DNA of 64,000 bases from an uncultured Bacilli bacterium (lineage in GTDB: Bacteria > Bacillota_I > Bacilli_A > RF39 > UBA660), in the NCBI GenBank assembly GCA_934130175.1, contig CAKOXP010000008.1, forward strand, positions 3,710 to 67,709, given 5' to 3'. Positions within the stretch are counted from its first letter, which is position 1. Every line of letters begins with the position of its first letter. A program made the position numbers and the translations under genes. The notes under the pieces were generated by a model. It ran no database searches. It was not told where the DNA came from and saw only the letters and a list, made by a program, of their open reading frames with translations. Below are positions 10,101-15,822 of this stretch, in pieces.

Positions 10101-10245
10101 ATTCGTCAATATGAACTCCACTTTTAATTTTTCTCAATACTCTTTCGGTAAGAACGGCTGTCTTACCACTACCTGCTCCTGCTGAAACGATAATATTATT
10201 ATGGTCTAAGTTTATCGCATCAGTTTGTTCTTTTGTCCAAGCCAT
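7156..10245 (-). CDS. addA: ATP-dependent helicase-nuclease AddA
   Basis: Helicase/nuclease subunit of the AddAB double-strand-break repair enzyme, 1029 aa (Bacillus AddA is about 1230). UvrD/Rep motifs are in order: SAGAGSGKT near residues 21-29, VDEYQDTNDIQE near 355, QSIYRFRNAN near 385, TIHKSKGLEYPV near 714 and LLYVALTRAKEK near 783. The C-terminal PD-(D/E)XK nuclease shows GIIDLM and IIIIDYKLKN near residues 960-980. The SD AGAGGGTGA precedes the ATG. Unlike the usual adjacent addB-addA arrangement, addB lies 1.8 kb upstream, with a zinc-ribbon gene and the toxin-like array between them. Confidence 0.95.
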   Translation of the reverse strand: MAWTKEQTDAINLDHNNIIVSAGAGSGKTAVLTERVLRKIKSGVHIDELLIMTFTNAAAKEMKDRIRKKLKKENMISELDLIDSAYITTFDSFSLSIVKKYHYLLGLDRNVGISDDALINIYKKKLMDEIFDEYYSNGSLEFKHFIKDFCYKDDEQLKALLIKISDKLDMKIDKKKYLNTYLDTYYNDEFIDKAISSYFDVIEKYKSYIEEDIKSLSLYLDLKYMEKLDQVINPLLKARNYNEVVKSIEFRLPNIDKDADTEAKNIKKEISSIVTNIKSLCVYENTEQIREEILSTKSNMRLIIEILNLFDDSFSKIKQENNMYSFNDISRFAIKIVEENSSVRDELTNKFNEIMVDEYQDTNDIQEYFVSLISKNNVYMVGDIKQSIYRFRNANPNIFKNKYDLYANTDSGIKIDLLKNFRSRKEVLDNINLVFNNLMFDDLGGAAYRKSHQMVFGNNTYIEEGKTNQNYDFEILTYKKEDTKFSDTEKEIFAIGKDIKEKIENNYLIFDKDTLILRKAEYSDFVILLDRTRDFDLYKKVFEYLGIPLTLYKDEEIKSSSDILIIKNILKLEEAIDKESFDNSFKYAYLSLGRSFLFELSDEELFHTIKTGNYKDTIIYKKCEELYNYYYETSPKVFFLKLLEIFNYEENLLKLTDVKVGRVRLEYFYNLLNDFESNGMTISDFVDYLENIFENDTKKTFSLNTSESNSVKIMTIHKSKGLEYPVCYFAGFTKKFSFRELNDSILYSNKYGLIIPYFNNYQKDTIYKTLLKLDTKEEELSEKIRLLYVALTRAKEKMIIVMPEFDSEKLIENPSNYQKNMMTSFKDMMYFTYNYIEEYIKEIEVDCTKDYLINKSGSDNNSLLVEDNLKVLEKSFSKEVLKEEHFSKNVVSLNSLEDISKMKLGTKIHEIFELIDFNNPDYDVISNKEKELVEAFLNQKIIKDNLNSKMYKEYEFIYQKDNEFKTGIIDLMIENTDTIIIIDYKLKNVLDDAYTKQLEGYKEAISKRTNKKIELYLYSILDKELKPIN

Positions 10246-10293
10246 ATCTTTTCACCCTCTTATCAAAAGTTAATCTTACATATATTTAATATA

Positions 10294-10884
10294 TCATAAA
10301 ACAAATACTTTAAACAAACATTTAAGAAGATTATGTCTCTGATATCTATAAATAGTTACTACTATAAATAATATAAAAATATATAGTAACACCGCAAATA
10401 CCGGTAGTAAAAATTTTTTAATATTTTGATTTGCGATTTTCATTTTATATTCATCTAAAGAATATTTCTTCTTCCATCTGTTTAATTTTCCTTTTGCGCA
10501 TTTTATATACAATTGATTAGCAAACATTACCCAAAATGTTTTTTCAATAATAATTGATAAAAAGAACAAGAAATCGGAAAAGTTAAAAAATCCCAAATTA
10601 ATAAAACTACCAATATAAGTATTAAAATAAACAAATAATAAACTCAGTAATTCAAGGAAAAATCCAACAAAGAAACAATTTCTATAACAAAAATATAGTC
10701 CTCCAAGTAAAAATACTTTTAAATTATTAGTATTATGTATTATATCATCATACTCATACCCTAACATAATTTCTAAATCACTATTTTCACTCTTTGTTTT
10801 TTTGATATAGTTTCCATTTTTCATATACCCACAAACCATACAATAATCTTTAAAATTAGATTTTCCACATTTAGGACAATTCAT
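10294..10884 (-). CDS. Zinc-ribbon membrane protein, DUF2628-like
   Basis: Protein of 196 aa with an N-terminal zinc ribbon, MNCPKCGKSNFKDYCMVCGY, in which two CxxC pairs are visible. A polar linker and three or four TM helices at about residues 60-190 follow. The pattern of a lysine-rich linker, GLYFCYRN and FANQLYIKCAKGKL before a final TM resembles DUF2628-type small membrane proteins, but the match is only moderate. The upstream SD is weak. It lies between addA and the triple cassette, so it may be part of the material that separated addA from addB. I cannot assign a function. Confidence 0.6.
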   Translation of the reverse strand: MNCPKCGKSNFKDYCMVCGYMKNGNYIKKTKSENSDLEIMLGYEYDDIIHNTNNLKVFLLGGLYFCYRNCFFVGFFLELLSLLFVYFNTYIGSFINLGFFNFSDFLFFLSIIIEKTFWVMFANQLYIKCAKGKLNRWKKKYSLDEYKMKIANQNIKKFLLPVFAVLLYIFILFIVVTIYRYQRHNLLKCLFKVFVL

Positions 10885-10959
10885 AAAAACACCAATCTTT
10901 CAATTCTTATTATCAAGCTAATTATAGCATAGTATTGTAAGATTTTTTCTAGTTTTTTC

Positions 10960-10996
10960 TTGTTTAATTTATCGAACATGTGTTATATTTAACTTG
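10960..10996 (+). promoter_or_regulatory. Promoter with LexA-like box, unit 1
   Basis: TTGTTT at 10960-10965 and TATATT at 10984-10989 (18-bp spacer; 17 if TTATAT is used). CGAACATGTGTTAT at 10973-10986 lies in the spacer and overlaps the -10. It matches the Gram-positive LexA pattern GAAC-N4-GTT and shares CGAACA-GTGT with the box at the lexA locus in this window. Predicted start is the GG at 10996. Confidence 0.72.
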
Positions 10997-11054
10997 GAAC
11001 ATTTAGTTGTTGAGTGTCTACCTCTAATCTTTATAGAGAGGAGGTTATTGATAT

Positions 11055-11138
11055 ATGGGAAAGAAAGATTTTTTAATTACTATCTTACTCACTATTATCA
11101 TATTATTAATAGCTCTACTCTTCATAACATTGAAGTAG
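11055..11138 (+). CDS. Putative type I toxin peptide, unit 1
   Basis: 27-aa peptide starting MGKKDFLITILL and ending FITLK: two N-terminal lysines, one uninterrupted hydrophobic helix of about 20 residues and a C-terminal lysine. The SD GGAGG at 11040-11044 is 10 nt upstream of the ATG. CCTCT at 11021-11025 can pair with AGAGG of the SD region and mask it. The 5' end of the transcript (10996-11022) is complementary to its 3' end (about 11203-11235). Size and design resemble membrane toxins such as TisB or the TxpA/BsrG group, but there is no clear sequence homology. The toxin role is inferred from architecture. Confidence 0.72.
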   Translation: MGKKDFLITILLTIIILLIALLFITLK

Positions 11139-11151
11139 TATCACCTATAAA

Positions 11152-11265
11152 TAAAAACGGCACTCATCTCTTTCAAAGATAAGTGCCTCTCAAACAAATT
11201 TGGGTAGACATTCTACTTGTCAAACTGAATGTTCCCCTTTTTTATTTTATGCAAGAATACTTGCT
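11152..11265 (-). ncRNA. Candidate antisense antitoxin RNA, unit 1
   Basis: Minus-strand extended -10 TGTTATTAT (complement of 11272-11280), predicted start near 11265. The RNA would begin with a GCAAG/CTTGC hairpin (11251-11264). It would end at the GGCACT/AGTGCC hairpin (11159-11187), which has a run of T only on the minus strand. The ~114-nt RNA would be fully complementary to the toxin 3' UTR and stop just short of the ORF. No -35 is evident, so the promoter is the weak point. Confidence 0.5.
11202..11245 (+). terminator. Toxin mRNA terminator, unit 1
   Basis: GGGTAGACATTC (11202-11213) pairs imperfectly with GAATGTTCCCC (11227-11237), followed by a T-rich run. The same two arms are also complementary to the 5' end of the transcript, so they can switch partners. 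Confidence 0.7.
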
Positions 11266-11308
11266 ACATACATAATAACATATTCTTTTTATTTTTTCTA
11301 GTTTTTTC

Positions 11309-11345
11309 TTGTTTAATTTATCGAACATGTGTTATATTTGACTTG
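11309..11345 (+). promoter_or_regulatory. Promoter with LexA-like box, unit 2
   Basis: TTGTTT at 11309-11314, TATATT at 11333-11338, box CGAACATGTGTTAT at 11322-11335. Predicted start is GG at 11345. Identical to unit 1 across the core. Confidence 0.72.
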
Positions 11346-11403
11346 GAACATTTAGTTGTTGAGTGTCTACCTCTAATCTTTATAGAGAGGAGGTCTTTGA
11401 TAT

Positions 11404-11487
11404 ATGGGAAAGAAAGATTTTTTAATCTTTATCTTACTTATTATTATCATTTTACTTATAAGCCTACTCTTCATTATCTTGAAGTAG
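11404..11487 (+). CDS. Putative type I toxin peptide, unit 2
   Basis: 27-aa hydrophobic peptide beginning MGKKDFLIFILL and ending FIILK. Compared with unit 1 it has Phe9, Ile13, Ser20 and Ile25 in place of Thr, Thr, Ala and Thr, so it is more hydrophobic. The SD AGAGGAGG upstream can be masked by CCTCT. GTTGAGTGTCTACC in the 5' UTR pairs over 14 bp, with one G-U, with GGTAGACATTCAAC at 11549-11562. These features are typical of type I toxin mRNAs that are translationally silent when full length. Function is inferred, not shown. Confidence 0.72.
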   Translation: MGKKDFLIFILLIIIILLISLLFIILK

Positions 11488-11499
11488 TAAATCCTATAA

Positions 11500-11615
11500 A
11501 TAAAAATGACACTCATCCGCAAAGATAAGTGTCTATCAAACCAATTTAGGTAGACATTCAACTAAGCAAAAAAACTGAATGTTCCCTTTTTTTATTTTAT
11601 GCAAGAATACTTGCT
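11500..11615 (-). ncRNA. Candidate antisense antitoxin RNA, unit 2
   Basis: Extended -10 TGTTATCAT (complement of 11622-11630), 5' hairpin GCAAG/CTTGC at 11601-11614, and a minus-strand terminator made of GACACT/AGTGTC (11508-11533) plus a T run at 11506-11502. About 115 nt, antisense to the toxin 3' UTR. Confidence 0.5.
11549..11594 (+). terminator. Toxin mRNA terminator, unit 2
   Basis: GG-AGACATTC at 11549-11560 with GAATGTTCCC at 11577-11586 and a following T run. Arms are shared with the predicted 5'-3' pairing. Confidence 0.68.
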
Positions 11616-11659
11616 ACATACATGATAACATACTCTTTCTATTTTTTCTAGTTTTTTTC

Positions 11660-11696
11660 TTGTTTATTTTATCGAACATGTGTTATATTTGACTTG
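11660..11696 (+). promoter_or_regulatory. Promoter with LexA-like box, unit 3
   Basis: TTGTTT at 11660-11665, TATATT at 11684-11689, box CGAACATGTGTTAT at 11673-11686. Predicted start is GG at 11696. Confidence 0.72.
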
Positions 11697-11754
11697 GAAC
11701 ATTTAGTTGTTGAGTGTCTACCTCTAATCTAGAAAGAGAGGAGGTCTTTGATAT

Positions 11755-11838
11755 ATGGGAAAGAAAGATTTTTTAATCTTTATCTTACTTATTATTATCA
11801 TTTTACTTATAAGCCTACTCTTCATTATCTTGAAGTAG
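11755..11838 (+). CDS. Putative type I toxin peptide, unit 3
   Basis: 27-aa peptide identical to that of unit 2. The loop between the SD-masking arms differs from units 1 and 2 (AATCTAGAAAG instead of AATCTTTATAG) while CCTCT and AGAGG are kept. That loop change with preserved arms supports a functional hairpin. The 3' UTR has diverged slightly, with GAATGCTTTCC in place of GAATGTTCCC, which weakens the outer 5'-3' pairing and perhaps the terminator. This unit is the one next to the end of addB. Confidence 0.72.
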   Translation: MGKKDFLIFILLIIIILLISLLFIILK

Positions 11839-11849
11839 TAAATCCTATA

Positions 11850-11964
11850 AATAAAAATGACACTCATCCGCAAAGATAAGTGTCAAATCCTAACATTTAG
11901 GTAGACATTCAACTTTGCAAAACTGAATGCTTTCCTTTTTTTATTTTATGCAAGAATACTTGCT
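11850..11964 (-). ncRNA. Candidate antisense antitoxin RNA, unit 3
   Basis: Extended -10 TGATACTAT (complement of 11971-11979), palindrome GCAAG/CTTGC at 11950-11963, minus-strand terminator GACACT/AGTGTC at 11859-11884 followed by T residues. The sequence around the -10 differs from units 1 and 2, yet the TG-N-TA--AT pattern is retained. Confidence 0.48.
11900..11945 (+). terminator. Toxin mRNA terminator, unit 3
   Basis: GG-AGACATTC (11900-11910) with GAATGCTTTCC (11925-11935) and a T run; a less perfect hairpin than in units 1 and 2. Confidence 0.55.
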
Positions 11965-12016
11965 ACATACATAGTATCATAATATTAATTTTTTTTCAAT
12001 ATATGCTTTCTTAAGA

Positions 12017-14323
12017 TTAATCATCCAAGAAAGATAAATCGTTCTGTTTTTCTAAAGTAATAGTATCCTTATTAGTCATAAAGCAAAGATCTTTATACTT
12101 ACAATAACAACAAGATAAATTAGAGTTATCCATCACTTTGGGATCAATTCTAAAATCTGCATCCAAGATATAATCAACTGCTTCATTAATTTTCTTATCC
12201 GTATAAGTTAAGATGTTATCAAATTCTTCATCATTAAGAACCTTTGCATAAGCAGAAAATGATGAATCCTTATTTAATTTCATACTTTTGATAAGTTCAC
12301 TCTTCTCATAAGTTTTATCAAAATCACTTAATACTTCTAAATCTGCTGTCGAATATCCTTGTAATTTTAAATTTTCAAGTCTCATTTCTTCTAAAGTTTT
12401 TGAAGAAGAAAAGCTATTATTTGAATTTAAAACTTTTTGTAAATATATACCAGCAATTCTTGGATTTGTAAATAATCCTGATTTATTAACTAAATATAAA
12501 TATATAGGTAACTGCATACTTAAACCGTATTTTAAGTTATTAATATTTGTCGTAATACTTCCTGTTTTATAATCAATTATACTAACTAGATTATTGTGAT
12601 ACATTATTTTATCTATTTTACCAGTTAAGATTGTATCTATTTGTTTATCTAATTTAACATTAACTTCTTTTTCATATAATTTATCTTTAAAATTTGTTAG
12701 TAAATCTTGATCCTTAATTATTCTAATATCTTCTTTTAAATCTTCTTTTAAATTGTCTAAGAAAAATCTTTCTTTTAAACTCAAGGTTTGTTTTTCTAAA
12801 TAAGAATCCCATTCCCTATCTAAATTAAATAATGGATTATCCATAACTGAAAATATATAATGAAATAAATTACCAATAACAGTTGAAAAATTCGATTTAT
12901 ATGGATCTATTTTCAAAATATACTTTATATAATATTGAAACTTACATAGATAAAAACTATTTAGTGAAGTATAACTTACTTTTAGATATGAATTTAAGTA
13001 TTCATAGAGTTCTTCTTTCTTAACATTCTTATATTTGTTGTCATATGTATTATATGGAATCACATAATGACTATATAATTTCTTTAGATAATCATCTATT
13101 TCATTATATTTATAATAATTATCTAATTTTTCACCAAGTAATAACTTATTATATAAATTACTATTAGTAGTATTCATTTTATAATCTATAACTTCTAGAT
13201 TTAATTCATCTATTAAACTTGATTTTAGATATTCATTAAAACTACTTTTATCTTTGTATGATAAAATGCAATTTTTTGTATTTGAAATTATACTAATAAC
13301 ACGTTCTTTTTCTTTCTTATTTTTTATATATGAAGGCATTAATCCAACAGTTAGTTTTAACTTATCGGACAAATAGTCCTCATCCTTATATATCTTAGGC
13401 AATACATCTTGATTTAAACTTACAATAAATAAATAGTTATCATCATCTACTATAGGAATATCAGAGACTACATTAATAGCATTATCATATCTAGTAGAGC
13501 TTAGTTTAGTACTTTTTAAAGTATCAACTAAAAATTCTTGATAATTAGGACTATCTTCAATATCTTTTAAAGAATTTATCACATCAACCAACTTTTTAAC
13601 TATAGGATTAATAAATCCTGGTAATTCCTTTGTTTCTAAATATTTCTTAACAATACTAGTACCATATAAATTTTGATTTAAATTAATATTAAGTGGAATA
13701 TTATAATAAGAAAATAATTTATACATTAGAAAACTATATTCACTATCTACATTAGAAATAATTATCTTATTTAGTGGTACACCTTTATCTATTAAAGATA
13801 GGATATTTTCTATCACGAATATAATTTCCTCTTCTAAGCTACTACAATGATATACAGGAATATTTATATTCTTTGGTTTCAAGTTAACAATTTTATTATT
13901 TTTGAAAATTTCTTCTTCATAAGGTTCAAGCAAAAAATAATTATATATTAAAATATTCTTATTTTTTATATAGTTTTTGAATAAGAAGTTAAATTCCAAA
14001 TAGTTATTTTCTATTAAATCTTTCTTTATATTTTGAAGACTAATTAGCTTGGAATCATTATAATTCTTTTCTACATCTATAAAATATAAATTGTTTATGA
14101 TTGTCTTTGCTGTTGAAATATTATAATGATATTTAGAAATTAAATAATCAAGTGTTTTATTCTCATATGAAAAAAAGTAAGATTTTCTAAACTCCTCTAA
14201 AGAGATAAATTTTATTGGTACTAGGCTATCTGAATACTTTTTTAAAATATATTTTTTTGTTTTGTTAGGAGTAATTAATATTGTATCTTCATTCATGTTA
14301 AGTTCTAAATCCATAAGTTTCAC
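12017..14323 (-). CDS. addB: AddB-like PD-(D/E)XK nuclease with Fe-S cluster
   Basis: Second subunit of the AddAB enzyme in a reduced form: 768 aa against about 1160 in Bacillus. The N-terminal two-thirds is poorly conserved helicase-like sequence; the start ILITPNKTKKYIL occupies the Walker A position but lacks a GxGKT loop. The C-terminal nuclease is clear: GKIDKIMYHNNLVSIIDYKTGS near residues 563-585. The four cysteines of the AddB 4Fe-4S staple are present, one at FYLCKFQYYI near 459 and three in CCYCKYKDLC near 737. AAAGGTGA precedes the ATG. The neighbouring addA supports the assignment. Confidence 0.85.
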   Translation of the reverse strand: MKLMDLELNMNEDTILITPNKTKKYILKKYSDSLVPIKFISLEEFRKSYFFSYENKTLDYLISKYHYNISTAKTIINNLYFIDVEKNYNDSKLISLQNIKKDLIENNYLEFNFLFKNYIKNKNILIYNYFLLEPYEEEIFKNNKIVNLKPKNINIPVYHCSSLEEEIIFVIENILSLIDKGVPLNKIIISNVDSEYSFLMYKLFSYYNIPLNINLNQNLYGTSIVKKYLETKELPGFINPIVKKLVDVINSLKDIEDSPNYQEFLVDTLKSTKLSSTRYDNAINVVSDIPIVDDDNYLFIVSLNQDVLPKIYKDEDYLSDKLKLTVGLMPSYIKNKKEKERVISIISNTKNCILSYKDKSSFNEYLKSSLIDELNLEVIDYKMNTTNSNLYNKLLLGEKLDNYYKYNEIDDYLKKLYSHYVIPYNTYDNKYKNVKKEELYEYLNSYLKVSYTSLNSFYLCKFQYYIKYILKIDPYKSNFSTVIGNLFHYIFSVMDNPLFNLDREWDSYLEKQTLSLKERFFLDNLKEDLKEDIRIIKDQDLLTNFKDKLYEKEVNVKLDKQIDTILTGKIDKIMYHNNLVSIIDYKTGSITTNINNLKYGLSMQLPIYLYLVNKSGLFTNPRIAGIYLQKVLNSNNSFSSSKTLEEMRLENLKLQGYSTADLEVLSDFDKTYEKSELIKSMKLNKDSSFSAYAKVLNDEEFDNILTYTDKKINEAVDYILDADFRIDPKVMDNSNLSCCYCKYKDLCFMTNKDTITLEKQNDLSFLDD

Positions 14324-14368
14324 CTTTAAATATTATAGCATATAAATTATTATTTTAGAAAAGAAAAA

Positions 14369-14384
14369 AACATCCAAAGATGTT
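14369..14384 (-). terminator. Terminator of the 14.4-kb secreted-protein gene
   Basis: AACATC/GATGTT stem with a 4-nt loop and, on the minus strand, a run of seven T residues. It sits between this gene and addB. Confidence 0.82.
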
Positions 14385-14385
14385 G

Positions 14386-14928
14386 TCAAATAGCATATGA
14401 TATTGTTCCTATTACTTTGGCACTTGTTATCTTGGTACCAGTTAGCTCTCTTAACATAACATCACCATTTGGTTTAATTGTCAAGAATGCGGTATTACTA
14501 ACACTACTTTCTTGCCAAACAATTCCATCAACCTGTTGTCTTGGTCTGTAATCAGTTGGTATATTAAATACAACATTTGTAGTTGGTGATTTTACGTAAA
14601 CCCCAATATTTATAATGACTGTACTAGATGTTTTTGCATAATAATTATTATGCAGAGAATCATTTATTAAAGTATAACCACTATTAAAATTTGAAACTAT
14701 AGTCTTTTTTGTTTCTAACTTGTCTTCAATACTTGAAAGCCTAGAATTTACTTTACCACAAGTTCCATCAATAGCTGCTTGAACGTTAGCAGCACCTAAG
14801 GATGAATTATCTGAATAACCAACTTTACTGGCACTAATTGCATAAGTTGTTGCAGCATACGTACAGCCTATAGAAATAATACCAGTTATTAGTGTAGTAA
14901 TTATAATTATCATAATTGTTTTCTTCAT
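14386..14928 (-). CDS. Secreted protein with conserved N-terminal module, copy 1
   Basis: Exported protein of 180 aa. A signal peptide (MKKTIMIIIITTLITGIISIG, cleavage probably near CTYAA) leads into the module TYAISASKVGYSDNSSLGA-NVQAAIDGTC, shared almost exactly with the gene at 28810-29349. A short coiled stretch (RLSSIEDKLE) and a beta-rich C-terminal domain unlike that of the paralogue follow. The frame opens at 14940, but ATG at 14928 lies 8 nt after AGGTGG. Its promoter region is also shared with the paralogue. A surface or matrix role is likely; no known domain was recognised. Confidence 0.75.
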   Translation of the reverse strand: MKKTIMIIIITTLITGIISIGCTYAATTYAISASKVGYSDNSSLGAANVQAAIDGTCGKVNSRLSSIEDKLETKKTIVSNFNSGYTLINDSLHNNYYAKTSSTVIINIGVYVKSPTTNVVFNIPTDYRPRQQVDGIVWQESSVSNTAFLTIKPNGDVMLRELTGTKITSAKVIGTISYAI

Positions 14929-14987
14929 CTTAGACACCACCTATTATACTATTCTAAGATTATTATACCCACCCCGAAACAAAAAAA
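14927..14987 (-). promoter_or_regulatory. Promoter with G-rich spacer and inverted repeat, copy 1
   Basis: On the minus strand: TTGATT in the tail of the rpmF terminator, an 18-bp spacer ending GGGGTGGG, then TATAAT (complement of 14962-14967). ATCTTAGA/TCTAAGAT arms (14927-14934, 14953-14960) flank the SD. The same design recurs at 29.35-29.41 kb. Confidence 0.6.
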
Positions 14988-15010
14988 TCAAGCAATTTCT
15001 TGCTTGATTC
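14985..15010 (-). terminator. Terminator of yceD-rpmF
   Basis: AATCAAGCAA/TTGCTTGATT stem with a 4-nt loop, followed on the minus strand by seven T residues. Confidence 0.88.
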
Positions 15011-15018
15011 TTAACTTA

Positions 15019-15228
15019 TTATTCTGCTACTTTTGTTTCTACTACAGTTTGTTTTTTGTAACTACCACAATGTTTACAAACTCTGTGTGGTTTAATCATT
15101 TCTCCACATGTAGGGCATTTAGTCATACCTGGAGCTACCATAGCTTTGTGTGCTTGTCTAGTTCTTTTTCTAGTTTTAGAAACTTTACGAAATGGAACTG
15201 CAAACATTTGAATATCTAATCTCATCAT
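15019..15228 (-). CDS. rpmF: 50S ribosomal protein L32
   Basis: Ribosomal protein L32, about 69 aa, with the family core AVPFRKVSKTRKRTRQAHKAM and the zinc-binding CPTC...CKHC pairs. The usual L32 N-terminus (MAVPFRK) is preceded here by about eight extra residues (MMRLDIQM). ATG at 15228 follows an AAGGAG SD by 8 nt, while the internal ATG just before the conserved core lacks an SD, so the extension is probably real. Co-transcribed with yceD just upstream. Confidence 0.93.
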   Translation of the reverse strand: MMRLDIQMFAVPFRKVSKTRKRTRQAHKAMVAPGMTKCPTCGEMIKPHRVCKHCGSYKKQTVVETKVAE

Positions 15229-15233
15229 CTTTA

Positions 15234-15689
15234 TCACTCCTTTTTATCAAAGTTTTCTAACAATTCACTAAATGGATTATGTTCAAGTGAATTTTCTTCT
15301 TCACTAACTAATTTCCATCCATCCCCATGAAATTCACTGAGATTCGTAACCTTAGTAAATTTTAAGGGAACCTCTAGTACAATATTTTCCCACAAAAACT
15401 CGAATAAATCAAGTGTATTTTGATTGTTTTTCAAGTTTTCATCTAAAATATCATTATATTCTATACTAAATGGGTATAAAACCTCTTCAAGCGAAATATC
15501 ATCTGCTAAAACCATATTACCACTTATAACTACATCTGCATATAAATTATCTTCAGAATCATAATAAAGTTTTCCTTCAACTTTAATATTATCTAGTTTT
15601 TTAACACTACTGTTTTCAAAATATGTCTTTGGAATATTTACGACTTCATTCAGCTTATATGAGTCATTAAAATTTAAATCTATCTGCAT
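15234..15689 (-). CDS. yceD: YceD/DUF177 family protein
   Basis: Member of the DUF177 (YceD) family, about 151 aa. Typical features are the beta-rich N-terminal half, the central VISGNMVLADDISLEEVLYPFSIEY and the acidic C-terminus. The family nearly always sits directly upstream of rpmF and is linked to ribosome or 23S rRNA maturation; in plants it is needed for chloroplast 23S accumulation. Here it is immediately upstream of rpmF. The start is uncertain among ATG codons at 15701, 15695 and 15689; the last lies 6 nt after GGTGAT and is chosen. Confidence 0.85.
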   Translation of the reverse strand: MQIDLNFNDSYKLNEVVNIPKTYFENSSVKKLDNIKVEGKLYYDSEDNLYADVVISGNMVLADDISLEEVLYPFSIEYNDILDENLKNNQNTLDLFEFLWENIVLEVPLKFTKVTNLSEFHGDGWKLVSEEENSLEHNPFSELLENFDKKE

Positions 15690-15705
15690 TTGCATCACCA
15701 TCTAA

Positions 15706-15734
15706 ATTATACTATGAAATATCAAAAAAGTAAA
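15706..15734 (-). promoter_or_regulatory. Promoter of yceD-rpmF
   Basis: TTTACT (complement of 15729-15734), 17-bp spacer, TATAAT (complement of 15706-15711). The start would fall very close to the first yceD ATG, favouring the later start codon. Confidence 0.72.
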
Positions 15735-15822
15735 TTAATGAAGTTTAAAAATATAGCAAAAATACTTTTATTTAAAGAAAAAATATGTTAAAATTATACC
15801 TATCAAAAAGAGGTGGCGTAAT

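Larger units (their letters stand above)
10941..11990 (+). repeat. Three tandem ~350-bp SOS toxin-like cassettes
   Basis: Three near-identical direct repeats, with equivalent points 349 and 351 bp apart (ATG codons at 11055, 11404 and 11755). Each unit contains, in order, a promoter with a LexA-like box, a 5' UTR with an SD-masking hairpin, a 27-codon ORF, a hairpin that is a terminator only on the minus strand, a plus-strand terminator, a GCAAG/CTTGC palindrome and a minus-strand extended -10. Conservation spans the non-coding parts, so the regulatory RNA matters. Unit 2 and unit 3 peptides are identical; unit 1 differs at four residues. Confidence 0.93.

Noticed and set aside
10994..11561. 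Longer ORFs of 62-99 aa over the tandem array on both strands
   Set aside because: They run through the promoter, SD and terminator of the repeats in frames other than the 27-codon ORFs, start at TTG or ATG codons without an SD, and lack plausible protein composition. The 27-codon ORFs have perfect SDs in all three units.
10941..11990. CRISPR array or IS/MITE copies
   Set aside because: Units are ~350 bp with internal ORF, promoter and terminators; there are no short repeats with unique spacers, no target-site duplications and no transposase.
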